A stretch of 64,000 nucleotides of DNA from Flavobacteriales bacterium (GCA_020635655.1 JACJZI010000012.1:56367-120366); one strand, 5' to 3'. Positions 45,761 to 54,229 are shown, counted from the first letter of the stretch. The notes: a model not told the origin generated them from the letters alone. A program made the numbers and translations.

Positions 45761-46003
45761 TCAATGGACTTCCTCGAAATCGGTGTCGATGGCATCGTCG
45801 TCGCGCGGCCGTTGCTCCCGATCGGGCCGTTCGATGCGTACGTCACCTTTCGCCCTTTGGTCAGGACGCACCCACCGGAAGCCCCGGCCCTTGGTGGAGC
45901 CCGGACCGCCGCCCTGTTGCGCACGAACGAACATCCGAAGCACCAGCCAGATCAGGACCAGCACCAGGATCGTTCGCACAGCGTTGGTGAACATCAATAC
46001 CAT
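45761..46003 (-). CDS. Small membrane protein, DUF4834-like
   Basis: 80 residues: one N-terminal membrane helix (TILVLVLIWLVLRMFV) followed by a polar tail rich in Arg, Asp and Glu (RPDREQRPRDDD, ending DFEEVH). This layout and its position right before yfhO fit the DUF4834 family of Bacteroidota. Ten bases separate it from yfhO, and a promoter-like element (46009-46016) sits 5 bases before the ATG, so it opens the operon. Possible YfhO partner by position; no function is known. Confidence 0.7.
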   Translation of the reverse strand: MVLMFTNAVRTILVLVLIWLVLRMFVRAQQGGGPGSTKGRGFRWVRPDQRAKGDVRIERPDREQRPRDDDAIDTDFEEVH

Positions 46004-46008
46004 CGCGG

Positions 46009-46016
46009 CGAAGGTA
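46009..46016 (-). promoter_or_regulatory. -7-like element (TACCTTCG) for the yfhO operon
   Basis: Matches TAnnTTnS, 5 bases before ATG 46003. Confidence 0.4.
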
Positions 46017-46081
46017 AATTCCACAAGGGCACGACCATATGGAACAAAGGGTGATGTCGGCCGGTATCCTGCACTTCGGAC

Positions 46082-46089
46082 TACATTGC
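46082..46089 (+). promoter_or_regulatory. -7-like element (TACATTGC)
   Basis: Matches TAnnTTnS, 41 bases before the FkbM ATG at 46131; two palindromes lie between it and the gene. Confidence 0.4.
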
Positions 46090-46120
46090 GACCGGTCCTT
46101 TGAAGCGCGGGACCGGTCCC
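46090..46120. promoter_or_regulatory. Paired palindromes, possible operator
   Basis: GACCGGTC at 46090-46097 and GGGACCGGTCCC at 46109-46120 share the same core with centres 21 bp apart, two helical turns. They sit between a promoter element and ATG 46131, as a repressor site would. Confidence 0.4.
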
Positions 46121-46130
46121 CTGGAATGCC

Positions 46131-47042
46131 ATGAAACAATTGATCTACCGGTTCATCTATTGGCCTCCGGTCAATGCGGGTCTGCTCTTCCTGAACAAGG
46201 TCTTGCGTCCGGTGCTCCCTGCATCATTCCGGCTGCCACCGACCGGGATCATCACGGTCGATACCGGGCCGTCCAAGTTCCTGATGGCCACGAACCAGAC
46301 GTGCTACTTGACCCAGCTCGTCCACTGGAACGGCTTTCGTTCGTTCGAGTACGGACCGATATTCAAGGACCTCATCCAGGGAATGCGCGTTTTCGTGGAT
46401 GTCGGAGCGAACACCGGCTACTACTCGCTCGTAGCGGCAACGATCTCCAAGGACATCCATGTCCACGCCTTTGAACCGGCCTCTGGGCCGAGCCACTATC
46501 TGAAAAAGAACGTTCAACTCAATCATTTCGAGGAGAGGATACATGTATCCGACCTCGCCCTGTCCGATGCGAGCGGCAAGATCCGGTTCTTCGAGACCGG
46601 ATCACGCAAATTTCCCTGGGTGAAGCATGTGCTGGCAGGCGATGGAAGTCTGCTGGCTTCGGACCAGCGGGTGGTCGTCATGGAACATGATGTGGAAATG
46701 GATACGCTGGATGCCTACGTGGATCGGAACGGCGTGACGAACATCGATCTGATCAAGATCGATACGGAAGGCACCGAACCGGCCATCCTTGCAGGTGGTC
46801 GGCGAACGATCGAACGTGACCTTCCGGTCATCATCTGTGAAACGCTCTTCGGCACTACGGAGAAGGAGCTTGATCGGTCCCTACAGGAGATGGACTATGT
46901 CATTTTCAAACATTTTCCTGACGGGTTGCAGGTGGCCAAGACCCTGGCGCGAGATACCGACGACGGGGTCAGGAACTGTTTCTTCGTGCATCGCTCCAAG
47001 ATGGCTCTGCTGGACCGCTTCACTCGCAGTGCCATCACGTGA
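46131..47042 (+). CDS. FkbM family methyltransferase
   Basis: 303 residues. VFVDVGANTGYYSLVAA (DVGANTG 90-96), VHAFEPASGPSHYLKKNVQLN and the FkbM motif IDLIKIDTEGTEPAILAGG are clear. Likely O-methylation of a surface sugar. The first 40 residues are hydrophobic and basic and may hold it to the membrane. Its composition (about 45-53 % GC by sampled lines) is poorer than its neighbours, and together with the next gene it may have come by transfer. It stands alone on the plus strand between leftward units. Confidence 0.9.
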   Translation: MKQLIYRFIYWPPVNAGLLFLNKVLRPVLPASFRLPPTGIITVDTGPSKFLMATNQTCYLTQLVHWNGFRSFEYGPIFKDLIQGMRVFVDVGANTGYYSLVAATISKDIHVHAFEPASGPSHYLKKNVQLNHFEERIHVSDLALSDASGKIRFFETGSRKFPWVKHVLAGDGSLLASDQRVVVMEHDVEMDTLDAYVDRNGVTNIDLIKIDTEGTEPAILAGGRRTIERDLPVIICETLFGTTEKELDRSLQEMDYVIFKHFPDGLQVAKTLARDTDDGVRNCFFVHRSKMALLDRFTRSAIT

Positions 47043-47049
47043 CAGATCC

Positions 47050-48048
47050 TCACTGATCGGCTACGACCACCTTCACGCGATCGCATGGAATGCCGTCACG
47101 TGTGAGGGAGATCAAGTATAACCCATCGGCATGCGGCATCGGGACCACCACTGTGCGCTGACCTGTCAACTGTCCAAGTATCGAAGCGGAGATGCGCTTT
47201 CCGGCCGCATCATATACGACAACACCAAGTCTACCCGAACCGATCACGTTCAATTGGAACGAGCCATTTGTGCTAGTGGCTGAACTGATCCTGGGCGCCG
47301 GATCCACATCTTGTCCAGCGACAGGAGCGAGGGCTGTCGAATAGGAGCAGAGCTGTGCCACCTCCTCGGGCGTGACCTCACGGTCCCAGATGATCAGCTC
47401 ATCGAGTTTTCCGTCCAGATAGTCCGGTGAACCTCCTTGTGTATCCTTTCTCCCAAGGCTTCCTGCCACGCCGGAATAGGAGAGTGCGGTCCCTGAACCG
47501 GTGTATGTCGATGCGGCAAGCTGGCAATCGATATAAAGCTTTAGATCGTTCAGCCCTTTGTAAACAGCGGTCAAGTGATACCATTGACCAAGGTTCAACG
47601 AGGCGTTTGATCGCAATGTCCTTCTATTGGATGAACCGATCGCACCACCCTGTGCATAGTTCTGGTTGACCGTACCGTCGGTATTGCAGGCGATCCAGAA
47701 ACCCGAATAGATGTAATTGATGAAGTCCGACGCAACATGCCCTCCACTATATGCGTCCAGATAGACCCAATATGCCACTGTGAAGGGAAAGTTCGGCCGA
47801 AGCAGTGGATCGTTCGGCAGATCGATGAACTCGTTCGTCCCATTGAACGCATAGCACGAATTCGGACTGCCGAACCGGTCGGTGGAGAGGGTCGCCGATA
47901 CGTTCCCGTCCAGTCCATTGCCACTGATATCCTGGCAATTCCCATTCATCGGGTAATGCAGGATCACCCCATTTGTCCAAGGCTGTGCCTGCGATACATC
48001 GAACGACATCATACTAACCATCACCAAAGTCATTGCATGACGCATCAT
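47050..48048 (-). CDS. LamG-like secreted protein with T9SS sorting domain
   Basis: 332 residues with a signal peptide (TLVMVSMMSFDVSQAQ). Residues 20-230 match the concanavalin/LamG fold: LHYPMNGNCQDISGNGLDG, then FTVAYWVYLDAYSGG, GQWYHLTAVYKGLNDLKLYID and YLDGKLDELIIWDREVTPEEVAQL, the standard closing strand. The last 70 residues form a type-A sorting domain: LNVIGSGRLGVVVYDAAGKRI ... HADGLYLISLTRDG. It would bind surface or environmental polysaccharide. GC is near 50 %, well below neighbours. ATG 48048 fits the signal peptide; ATG 48090 adds 14 residues. Confidence 0.83.
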   Translation of the reverse strand: MMRHAMTLVMVSMMSFDVSQAQPWTNGVILHYPMNGNCQDISGNGLDGNVSATLSTDRFGSPNSCYAFNGTNEFIDLPNDPLLRPNFPFTVAYWVYLDAYSGGHVASDFINYIYSGFWIACNTDGTVNQNYAQGGAIGSSNRRTLRSNASLNLGQWYHLTAVYKGLNDLKLYIDCQLAASTYTGSGTALSYSGVAGSLGRKDTQGGSPDYLDGKLDELIIWDREVTPEEVAQLCSYSTALAPVAGQDVDPAPRISSATSTNGSFQLNVIGSGRLGVVVYDAAGKRISASILGQLTGQRTVVVPMPHADGLYLISLTRDGIPCDRVKVVVADQ

Positions 48049-48109
48049 GGGAAGAAAGTTTGCCCGATGATAAGGATTTCCTGTATCCATTGTATTTGGT
48101 CAGGCGCAT

Positions 48110-49909
48110 TTACTTGGGATCGCATTTCATAATGCGCACGTGCATGACCGTCCGTTCGCCTTCACGCAATACCAGGAGATAGACACCCGCTGGCAGGTCG
48201 GCCAGACCTTCGATCGTGACCGATCCGTCGTGCATGGATGCGTGACCCTGCCGGACCGCCGCCCCCATCGCATTCATCAGGACCCAGCGCGCTTCACCGG
48301 CGATCATCCCACCTGTCTCCACAAGGAACGAGCCCGAGAACGGCATGGGGTGGCATCGCGCACCCGTGGTCCATGGATCGGGATGCACGATCGTCGGGAG
48401 TTCCGCTCCGGAGCAGATGGTCGACCCTGTTCCATCCGCCCAACGCTCGGCCGCCGGGATGGATCCCGGAGGAACACTGTTCGGACCGATCTGGGGCCAT
48501 CCGCCCAGGGACATCAGAAGATCGGGAATGCTCGTCGCATAACAGGACGGATCCGTCAGACCTCCCGTGCCCGCCGGGACGATCGTGCCCTGCACCAGGT
48601 TGCCGTATTCGAAATGACCGACGCCGTTCAGGGAATAGAGCCCCGGTGAGCCGGTGATCTCATTGCCCAGGATGTTCAGCGAATCCGTCGCGGGAGCACC
48701 CACCGCCACCAGCCCATAGAGCTCCGTGCGGTCGCGGAAGAAGGTATTGAACGGCCCGTTCGTACCGTGCGATGCATCCACCACGATGTTGCTGACGACA
48801 TTGCTCTCGAAAAGGTTGAGATAGGGGTGGTCGCCATGCAGCACGATGTCGCCCGCGGAATTCGTCGGGAAGGGGAACTCGTCCCAATACGGGTCCACGG
48901 ACAGGTTGTAGGCGAAGACGTTGCCGTTCGCACCGGCCTGCACGACCATCGCGTGGCGCAGATGCACGAAGATGTTGTTGGATATCAGGTTCTCACCTGA
49001 CGTGCAGTAGGTCATCACCCCATAGCCCTGACCATTGCCGCCGTATGCGAACGCATGATGGAAATGGCAACCGGTGATCTCACAATTCGTGCTGACGAAC
49101 AGTTCGACATGTGCGAAGTTGCAATGGTCGCTCTCCACACCCCTGACCCAGCAATTGCTGGCGCGTGCGAACAGGATGTTGGACCATTCGTCGGGCGGGG
49201 CCGCATCCATGCGGACGACCTTCAGGCATTCGATGCCGGCCTGGCGGATCGGATGCACCACATGGAAGTCGGGCGTTCCCGAAAGTGGATAGAAGGCGCG
49301 CAGGGGGGAGGCGATCCCCACCCGATCGGGATGCACCTCGGCGATCTTGACCAGCTGGCCCGTGGTGCCGATGGCCCACGGCGAAGTGACGAGCAGGGAG
49401 TCATCCCGATGGAGCCGGATGAGATCGCCCGCCTGGAGGTCCTGGACCGACGTGGTCCACAGCAGGGTGTCGCCCCGGGCGGCGCTCTGGTCGAGCGGAT
49501 GGGAGGTGGTCCCCTCCCACCCGACCGCGGTGATGCAATAGCCGGAACCGCCCAGGTCGAAGATCAGCGTGGTCGAGTCCGCGGTGGCTCCGCGCAACAC
49601 CACGCTGTCATGCAACTGGATGGTCGCGGTGAACAGAAAATCACCCGGGGGGAACCGCACCACGGACATCTGTCCCTGGGCGGCATCGAGCGCGGCCGTC
49701 AACGCGGCATCGTTCGAGGTGACCCCATCGCCCATGCCGCCAAAGTCGGTGATGTCCAACACCGTCGTGACGTCAGGGGGCGGTCCCTGAAGACCCGCCC
49801 GGGACCAATCCGTGCTCCGCTCCGGTGGCAATACCTGAGCGAACGCCCCGGTGGTCGGCCACCACACAAGCAGCGACAACAGTGACAAAGGAAATCGCGG
49901 TCCGATCAT
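48110..49909 (-). CDS. Right-handed beta-helix protein with T9SS sorting domain
   Basis: 599 residues with a signal peptide (LLSLLVWWPTTGAFAQ). Near the start ITDFGGMGDGVTSNDAAL is the pectate-lyase-3-like opening of many beta-helix polysaccharide-degrading enzymes. A long series of strands with Asn and His ladders follows (GNGQGYGVMTYCT, NLISNNIFVHLRHAM, GNVFAYNLSVD). The end, MNAMGAAVRQGHASM ... GLADLPAGVYLLVLREGE, is a type-A sorting domain. Likely a surface polysaccharide lyase or binding protein; I cannot point to catalytic residues. A promoter-like element lies at 49927-49934. Confidence 0.82.
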   Translation of the reverse strand: MIGPRFPLSLLSLLVWWPTTGAFAQVLPPERSTDWSRAGLQGPPPDVTTVLDITDFGGMGDGVTSNDAALTAALDAAQGQMSVVRFPPGDFLFTATIQLHDSVVLRGATADSTTLIFDLGGSGYCITAVGWEGTTSHPLDQSAARGDTLLWTTSVQDLQAGDLIRLHRDDSLLVTSPWAIGTTGQLVKIAEVHPDRVGIASPLRAFYPLSGTPDFHVVHPIRQAGIECLKVVRMDAAPPDEWSNILFARASNCWVRGVESDHCNFAHVELFVSTNCEITGCHFHHAFAYGGNGQGYGVMTYCTSGENLISNNIFVHLRHAMVVQAGANGNVFAYNLSVDPYWDEFPFPTNSAGDIVLHGDHPYLNLFESNVVSNIVVDASHGTNGPFNTFFRDRTELYGLVAVGAPATDSLNILGNEITGSPGLYSLNGVGHFEYGNLVQGTIVPAGTGGLTDPSCYATSIPDLLMSLGGWPQIGPNSVPPGSIPAAERWADGTGSTICSGAELPTIVHPDPWTTGARCHPMPFSGSFLVETGGMIAGEARWVLMNAMGAAVRQGHASMHDGSVTIEGLADLPAGVYLLVLREGERTVMHVRIMKCDPK

Positions 49910-49926
49910 GGTCCTGTCCTGATGTT

Positions 49927-49934
49927 GCAAGGTA
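49927..49934 (-). promoter_or_regulatory. -7-like element (TACCTTGC)
   Basis: Matches TAnnTTnS, 17 bases before ATG 49909. Confidence 0.35.
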
Positions 49935-49974
49935 CACGGACGCGACGGGCGGTCCGGGCGACCTGTCGGTCGGC

Positions 49975-51525
49975 CTACCGGCCCTTCACCAGGCGGTGGA
50001 CCGATCCATCGACCCGAACGAGATAGATGCCCGGGGGGAAGCGCTCAAGCGGCATCCGCAGGTCGGTCCCGATCGTGGTCGTGTTCCAAATGACCCGACC
50101 GAACGCATCGGTCAGTTCGATCTGCCTGGGCCCGGCCGTACCGAACGCAAGATCGACGAACGGTCCCGCGGGGTTCGGGAACATGCGGAACGCCTCCTGC
50201 GATGCGGGCACCATGCCCAACACCGCGCAATGGTCCGCCGGCACGAAGGGAGCGGATCGCAGCCAGCCTCCGCTACTGACGGGGACCTCCACGAACATGG
50301 TATCGTTGGCGCCCGCGGTGATGCCCGGACCCGTGGCACCCGTGCTCCAGACATAGGACGACCAGCCGGCATCCGCGGTCAGGGTGTACGTCGTGTCCTG
50401 GACCGAACAGCTGATGCCGGGGCGGTGCAGCATGAACGGCAGGTCATCGAAATAGAGGGCACGATAGGTGATCAGTGTATCCACGAACGCCAGTTCGCAG
50501 AGACGGCTGCTGTCCGGGCGATAGACGGAGAACATGGCATTGTCGGGCTGCAGGTTCCCCCATCCGATCAGGGTGTTCCCATTGGACAACCGTTGCACGC
50601 TTCCCATCGATCTGCTCGTGGCGGTCCCATTGAACGCACGCGCCCAGACAACAGTGCAGGTCATGCCCGAGAGGTCCAATGCGTACTCCACGCCACGACA
50701 AGGATGTGCGGGTGCCCGACCGTTGTCGAAAAGGGTGAGATGTCCGTTGGGCAGGCGGCGGATGTCATGCTGCCCGATGAACCCTGCATCGTTGGTGAAG
50801 GTGAAGTCATTGCTCACGCCCCCCAGATGCCAGATCACGGTGTCCGCGTTCCGGTCGATCTTGATGATCTCGTTGAAGTGCCGGCACGAAAGCAGGATGT
50901 TGCCGTCCGTATCCTGCTCCACGGCGTTGCAGTGGCTCCAGTCCACCTGGAGCGGGTTGCTCAGCAGCGTGGTATCCGTCTCCAGAAAGTCGAAATGGTC
51001 CACCACGTGCCACTCCCAAACAAGCTGCTTGGCCGCGTCAAGTTCCTGGACCACGCCGCATTCCACCAATGCGGTTGCGCTTCCCGGTGCGTTGTTCGAT
51101 TGGAAATAGGGATAGGCGCTCAGGTCCATGATGCGCTCCTCCGTTCCCAGCAGGAGGAAGTGACCATTGGGCAACAGGCGGATGTCGTGGGGATCGGTCG
51201 TGACCCCATTGACGCATATCACGGTATCGACGATGGCGAAGGTGCTGTCGAGGATGATGTTCCTTCCCATGCTGGTGCAGCTCATCCGGCCGTCGGGCCA
51301 GGCGCGGAAGTTCATCGATCCAGGCATCGTCCTTCGGAAAGCGACATGCCCGGCACCGTCAAGGACCAACACATTGGAGGGCATCATCATCCCGTTGGAC
51401 GCGGAGGCATTGATGAAGTAGTAGCCCTGCTCGTCGGTGGGGAAGTCCTCGGTCACGTAGGGCGGCACCTGGGCCTGCAGGGTGATGGTGATGAGGAACA
51501 GGACCGTCGTGAGGGGATGGCGCAT
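49975..51525 (-). CDS. Arylsulfotransferase-like protein with T9SS sorting domain
   Basis: 516 residues with a signal peptide (TTVLFLITITLQAQ). The body follows the arylsulfotransferase (ASST) beta-propeller pattern: DPHDIRLLPNGHFLLLGTEE, LVWEWHVVDHFDFL, DWSHCNAVEQDTDGNILLSCRH, VIWHLGG, GQHDIRRLPNGHLTLFDNG and RLSNGNTLIGWG. The histidines in HDIR and SHCNA are those expected at the active site. ASST moves sulfate between phenolic compounds without PAPS. The C-terminal 75 residues (MFPNPAGPFVDLAF, DAFGRVI, PPGIYLVRVDG) are a T9SS type-A domain, so it would act at the cell surface. Start at ATG 51525 rather than 51540 places the basic residue before the core. Confidence 0.82.
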   Translation of the reverse strand: MRHPLTTVLFLITITLQAQVPPYVTEDFPTDEQGYYFINASASNGMMMPSNVLVLDGAGHVAFRRTMPGSMNFRAWPDGRMSCTSMGRNIILDSTFAIVDTVICVNGVTTDPHDIRLLPNGHFLLLGTEERIMDLSAYPYFQSNNAPGSATALVECGVVQELDAAKQLVWEWHVVDHFDFLETDTTLLSNPLQVDWSHCNAVEQDTDGNILLSCRHFNEIIKIDRNADTVIWHLGGVSNDFTFTNDAGFIGQHDIRRLPNGHLTLFDNGRAPAHPCRGVEYALDLSGMTCTVVWARAFNGTATSRSMGSVQRLSNGNTLIGWGNLQPDNAMFSVYRPDSSRLCELAFVDTLITYRALYFDDLPFMLHRPGISCSVQDTTYTLTADAGWSSYVWSTGATGPGITAGANDTMFVEVPVSSGGWLRSAPFVPADHCAVLGMVPASQEAFRMFPNPAGPFVDLAFGTAGPRQIELTDAFGRVIWNTTTIGTDLRMPLERFPPGIYLVRVDGSVHRLVKGR

Positions 51526-51542
51526 GCGCGATAGTGTCATTG

Positions 51543-51558
51543 TGGGACCTGGGTCCCA
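51543..51558. promoter_or_regulatory. Dyad TGGGACC-TG-GGTCCCA
   Basis: Perfect 7-bp arms with a 2-base centre, 18 bases upstream of the ASST start; operator-like. Too short a loop for a terminator hairpin. Confidence 0.3.
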
Positions 51559-51571
51559 TCTTGGGTACGGA

Positions 51572-51585
51572 CGGTCCTTGGACCG
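51572..51585. promoter_or_regulatory. Dyad CGGTCC-TT-GGACCG
   Basis: Perfect 6-bp arms, 28 bp centre to centre from the dyad at 51543; also shares the GGWCC-type half-site. Confidence 0.28.
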
Positions 51586-51634
51586 CGCACGTGCGGATCG
51601 GGTTTAGATCCCGACGTGTTCCGCGAACGCATGA

Positions 51635-52300
51635 TCACTCCTCGACCACCAACGATTCCGCCCTGGCACCCAGGTCCAGCAGCATTCCACTGATATCCTT
51701 CACGAAGGGGTCCGGTCCACAGACATAGAACTTCTGATCGAAGTTCTGCACCAGCACGACCAAGGTGTCGCGATCGATCCTTCGTTCGCGGAAGCCGATC
51801 ACGTGCTGCCTTGTGAACACCTTCAGGAAATGCCGGCCCAGCATCTTCGCCAACTCGTCGTCCAGGATCACGTCGTTCGCGGTGTGGTTGGAGACCAACA
51901 GGGTGTTCCCCTTCAACTTGTCCTTCTTGTGCAGGTCCCGCAGGATCGCGATGAACGGTGTGACGCCCGCTCCACCGGCAATGAAGAAGCCCGGTCCCTG
52001 GTAGGTGATCGCACCGAACGGCTCATGCAGGAGCAGGCCATCACCCGCATGCATAAGCCCGAGCTGTTTCGTCACGCCGTCGTGGTCCCCATAGATCTTG
52101 ATGATGAACTCGAGGCGACGGGCGGTGGTAAGGCAGGTGAAGGTGAACGGCCGCAGCTGGTCCTCGTACCCGGGTCGATCGATGGCCACGTCGGTGGCCT
52201 GTCCGGGAACGAACTTGTAGCCTTTCGGCCGGTCCACCACGAAACGCTTCACATCGGGCGTGATGAACTCGGTGCGCAGGATCTTGACCGGGTGGGGCAT
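51635..52300 (-). CDS. Ferredoxin/flavodoxin reductase-like flavoprotein
   Basis: 221 residues. The FAD-binding barrel shows RPFTFTCLTTARRLEFIIKIY (an R-x-F-T-F variant of RxYS), and GITYQGPGFFIAGGAGVTPFIAILRDL is the GGxGxTP NAD(P) motif. FYVCGPDPFVKDISGMLLDLG is the C-terminal CGP motif, near the end as usual. It moves electrons between NAD(P)H and an unnamed carrier. No iron-sulfur domain is attached, so it needs a partner. A promoter-like element (52305-52312) sits 4 bases before the ATG, leaving almost no leader. Confidence 0.85.
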   Translation of the reverse strand: MPHPVKILRTEFITPDVKRFVVDRPKGYKFVPGQATDVAIDRPGYEDQLRPFTFTCLTTARRLEFIIKIYGDHDGVTKQLGLMHAGDGLLLHEPFGAITYQGPGFFIAGGAGVTPFIAILRDLHKKDKLKGNTLLVSNHTANDVILDDELAKMLGRHFLKVFTRQHVIGFRERRIDRDTLVVLVQNFDQKFYVCGPDPFVKDISGMLLDLGARAESLVVEE

Positions 52301-52304
52301 GGCC

Positions 52305-52312
52305 CGAAGGTA
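52305..52312 (-). promoter_or_regulatory. -7-like element (TACCTTCG)
   Basis: Matches TAnnTTnS, 4 bases before ATG 52300. Confidence 0.4.
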
Positions 52313-52338
52313 GGTCCGGCAGGGTCCGACCGGTCAGG

Positions 52339-52932
52339 TCATTGGACCTCCACGCCGAAGGTCGCCAGAAGGGACAGCGCTCCTTCCACGGAGAACCGTG
52401 CGTTCCGAAGGTCGTTGCGGCGGGGATCGATCCGAAGATCACGGGCCGTGGTCAGGTCCGCCCTCCGCAGGTCCGTACCCGCGAAGACCGCATCGGCCAG
52501 ATCGCAATCGTCGAACACGCCCCCCTGCAGGTCCGCCTCCTCGAACACGGCCCCCTGCAGGGAACACCGCGTGAACCGCGTACCGGGCATTACCCGCTTC
52601 TCGAACACCGCATGGTCCATCGGGCAATCGACACAGGTGATGTGGAACAACATTTCCGAACACACCGAAAAATCCACGCCCATCAGCTTGCACTCCCGGA
52701 ACACCACCTGTTGGAGCGAAGCGCCCACCAGCTTCATCAGGGAGAGGTCGCAACCGATGAACGCGCATTCGGTGAACCGGCTTCGGCCCAGGTCCGCTGA
52801 CGACAGGTCGCACCGCTCGAAGGTGCAGTGCTCGAACCGCAATTCGCGCAGGGCGGCCCCCTGCTGCAGAAGCTGCTGGAAGACCCGGTCCTCGATGATC
52901 CGACCGGTCGGCGGAAAGACGTCCTTCGCCAT
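52339..52932 (-). CDS. Pentapeptide-repeat protein
   Basis: 197 residues made of repeats with Phe or Leu at the centre: CTFERCDLSSADLGRSRF, CAFIGCDLSLMKLVGASL, CKLMGVDFS, TRFTRCSLQGAVFEEADL and CDLADAVFAGTDL. These fold as a square right-handed beta-helix. The length and break near the middle resemble the Qnr/McbG/YjbI set, some of which protect DNA gyrase; sequence alone cannot show this activity. ATG 52932 is used, with a promoter element 5 bases upstream and divergent from ltrA. Confidence 0.85.
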   Translation of the reverse strand: MAKDVFPPTGRIIEDRVFQQLLQQGAALRELRFEHCTFERCDLSSADLGRSRFTECAFIGCDLSLMKLVGASLQQVVFRECKLMGVDFSVCSEMLFHITCVDCPMDHAVFEKRVMPGTRFTRCSLQGAVFEEADLQGGVFDDCDLADAVFAGTDLRRADLTTARDLRIDPRRNDLRNARFSVEGALSLLATFGVEVQ

Positions 52933-52937
52933 GCCGG

Positions 52938-52945
52938 GCAATGTA
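52938..52945 (-). promoter_or_regulatory. -7-like element (TACATTGC)
   Basis: Matches TAnnTTnS, 5 bases before ATG 52932. Confidence 0.38.
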
Positions 52946-52964
52946 CGGTCGGTCCGGCTTCGCC

Positions 52965-52972
52965 TACATTGG
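52965..52972 (+). promoter_or_regulatory. -7-like element (TACATTGG)
   Basis: Matches TAnnTTnS, 13 bases before ATG 52986; back to back with the element at 52938-52945. Confidence 0.38.
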
Positions 52973-52985
52973 GCCTGCCCTGATC

Positions 52986-54203
52986 ATGTCCGGACCCATC
53001 CACCCCCCATCGTGGTGGGGAGCTCCCCGCGATTTCCGACAGCGTCCCCAGGAACGCAAGATCGGCTGGCTCGAGCTGTTCTATGATCTGGTCTATGTCG
53101 CGGTCATCGGGCAGCTCACCCACCACCTCGCCGCCCACCCGACGTGGGCCACGCTCGGCCATGCCCTTCTCCTCTTCTGCATGACCTTCTGGTCGTGGGT
53201 GAACGGCTCACAGTACTACGACCTGCACGGGAACGACGGCCTGCGCACCCGGCTGATGACCTTCTGGCAGATGCTCGCGGTGGCCGCGGTGGCCATCACC
53301 GTGCAGGATGCCTTCGCGGGAGAACCGCGCGGTCTGGCGATCGCCTTCTGCGTGCTCCAATTCCTGATCACCTACATGTGGTGGAGCGTCGGCCTCTACG
53401 ACCCCTCGCACCGGGCGTTCAACATCTTCTACACGGTGAACTACCTGATCGCCCTGGCCCTGTTGCTGACCTCCGTGTTCGTGAGCGGGCAGGTGATCAT
53501 CTGGCTCTGGACGGCCGCGCTCGTCCTCGACCTCACCCCACCGCTGATCGGCGCGCGCCGCATCGTGCGCGGGGTCCGCGCGGACGGCAGGGAGTTCACG
53601 GCGTCCACCAGCATCGTGGAACGCTTCGGCCTGTTCACCATCATCGTGCTGGCGGAGAGCATCCTTGCGGCGGTGGCCGGCATCGCCGCGATCCCGCACA
53701 AGCATCCGGTGGCGTGGATCGCCTTCGTGCTCGCCATCCTGATCGCCTTCCTGCTTTGGAGCCTCTATTTCGACATGACCAGCGAACAGGAGACCCGCAC
53801 CGGCTATGGCTACATGCAGTGGCTGATGTTCCTCCACTTCCCGTTGCTCGCCTCGTTCAGCATCGCGGGCGCCTGTCTGAAGGTGGTGCTCACCTCCGCC
53901 CAGGGGCCCGTGCCCGAGACCGTGGCCTGGATGTTCTGCCTGTCGCTCGCCGTGGTCCTGCTGATGATCGTCGGCCTGACACGCATCATGAAGGAGGAAG
54001 AGGAGGACCGCTCCTACATCCGGCCGGTGTCGCGACTGCTGGTGCTGATGGCCGTCATGCTGATCCTGCTGCCGCTGGCCGGCATCGGTCACAACGCGCT
54101 GCTGTTGCTCGGCATCGTCGCGATCGTCCTCGTCGTGCCCGTGGTGGTGGGCATCCGCAGCTGGGTGCGCTACAAATTCCCCCGCACCAGCGGTCAGGAG
54201 TGA
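52986..54203 (+). CDS. ltrA: Low-temperature requirement protein A (LtrA)
   Basis: 405 residues with about ten membrane helices. The LtrA family opening is visible in KIGWLELFYDLVYVAVIGQLTHHL, where ELFYDL and the histidine pair are conserved, and VERFGLFTIIVLAESILAAV is the second family signature. Named for growth of Listeria in the cold, but the molecular role is unknown. Inner membrane. Start ATG 52986; the frame is open 45 bases further up but overlaps the promoter element. Confidence 0.9.
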   Translation: MSGPIHPPSWWGAPRDFRQRPQERKIGWLELFYDLVYVAVIGQLTHHLAAHPTWATLGHALLLFCMTFWSWVNGSQYYDLHGNDGLRTRLMTFWQMLAVAAVAITVQDAFAGEPRGLAIAFCVLQFLITYMWWSVGLYDPSHRAFNIFYTVNYLIALALLLTSVFVSGQVIIWLWTAALVLDLTPPLIGARRIVRGVRADGREFTASTSIVERFGLFTIIVLAESILAAVAGIAAIPHKHPVAWIAFVLAILIAFLLWSLYFDMTSEQETRTGYGYMQWLMFLHFPLLASFSIAGACLKVVLTSAQGPVPETVAWMFCLSLAVVLLMIVGLTRIMKEEEEDRSYIRPVSRLLVLMAVMLILLPLAGIGHNALLLLGIVAIVLVVPVVVGIRSWVRYKFPRTSGQE

Positions 54204-54213
54204 GGGACCTCAC
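54200..54213. terminator. Possible hairpin between convergent genes
   Basis: GTGAGG-GA-CCTCAC overlaps the ltrA stop, without a T run; might end transcription from both sides. Weak. Confidence 0.22.
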
Positions 54214-54229
54214 CTTCCATGGCATCCCC

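Noticed and set aside
52339..52932. Quinolone-resistance Qnr protein
   Set aside because: Pentapeptide repeats alone do not show gyrase protection; the family is broad.
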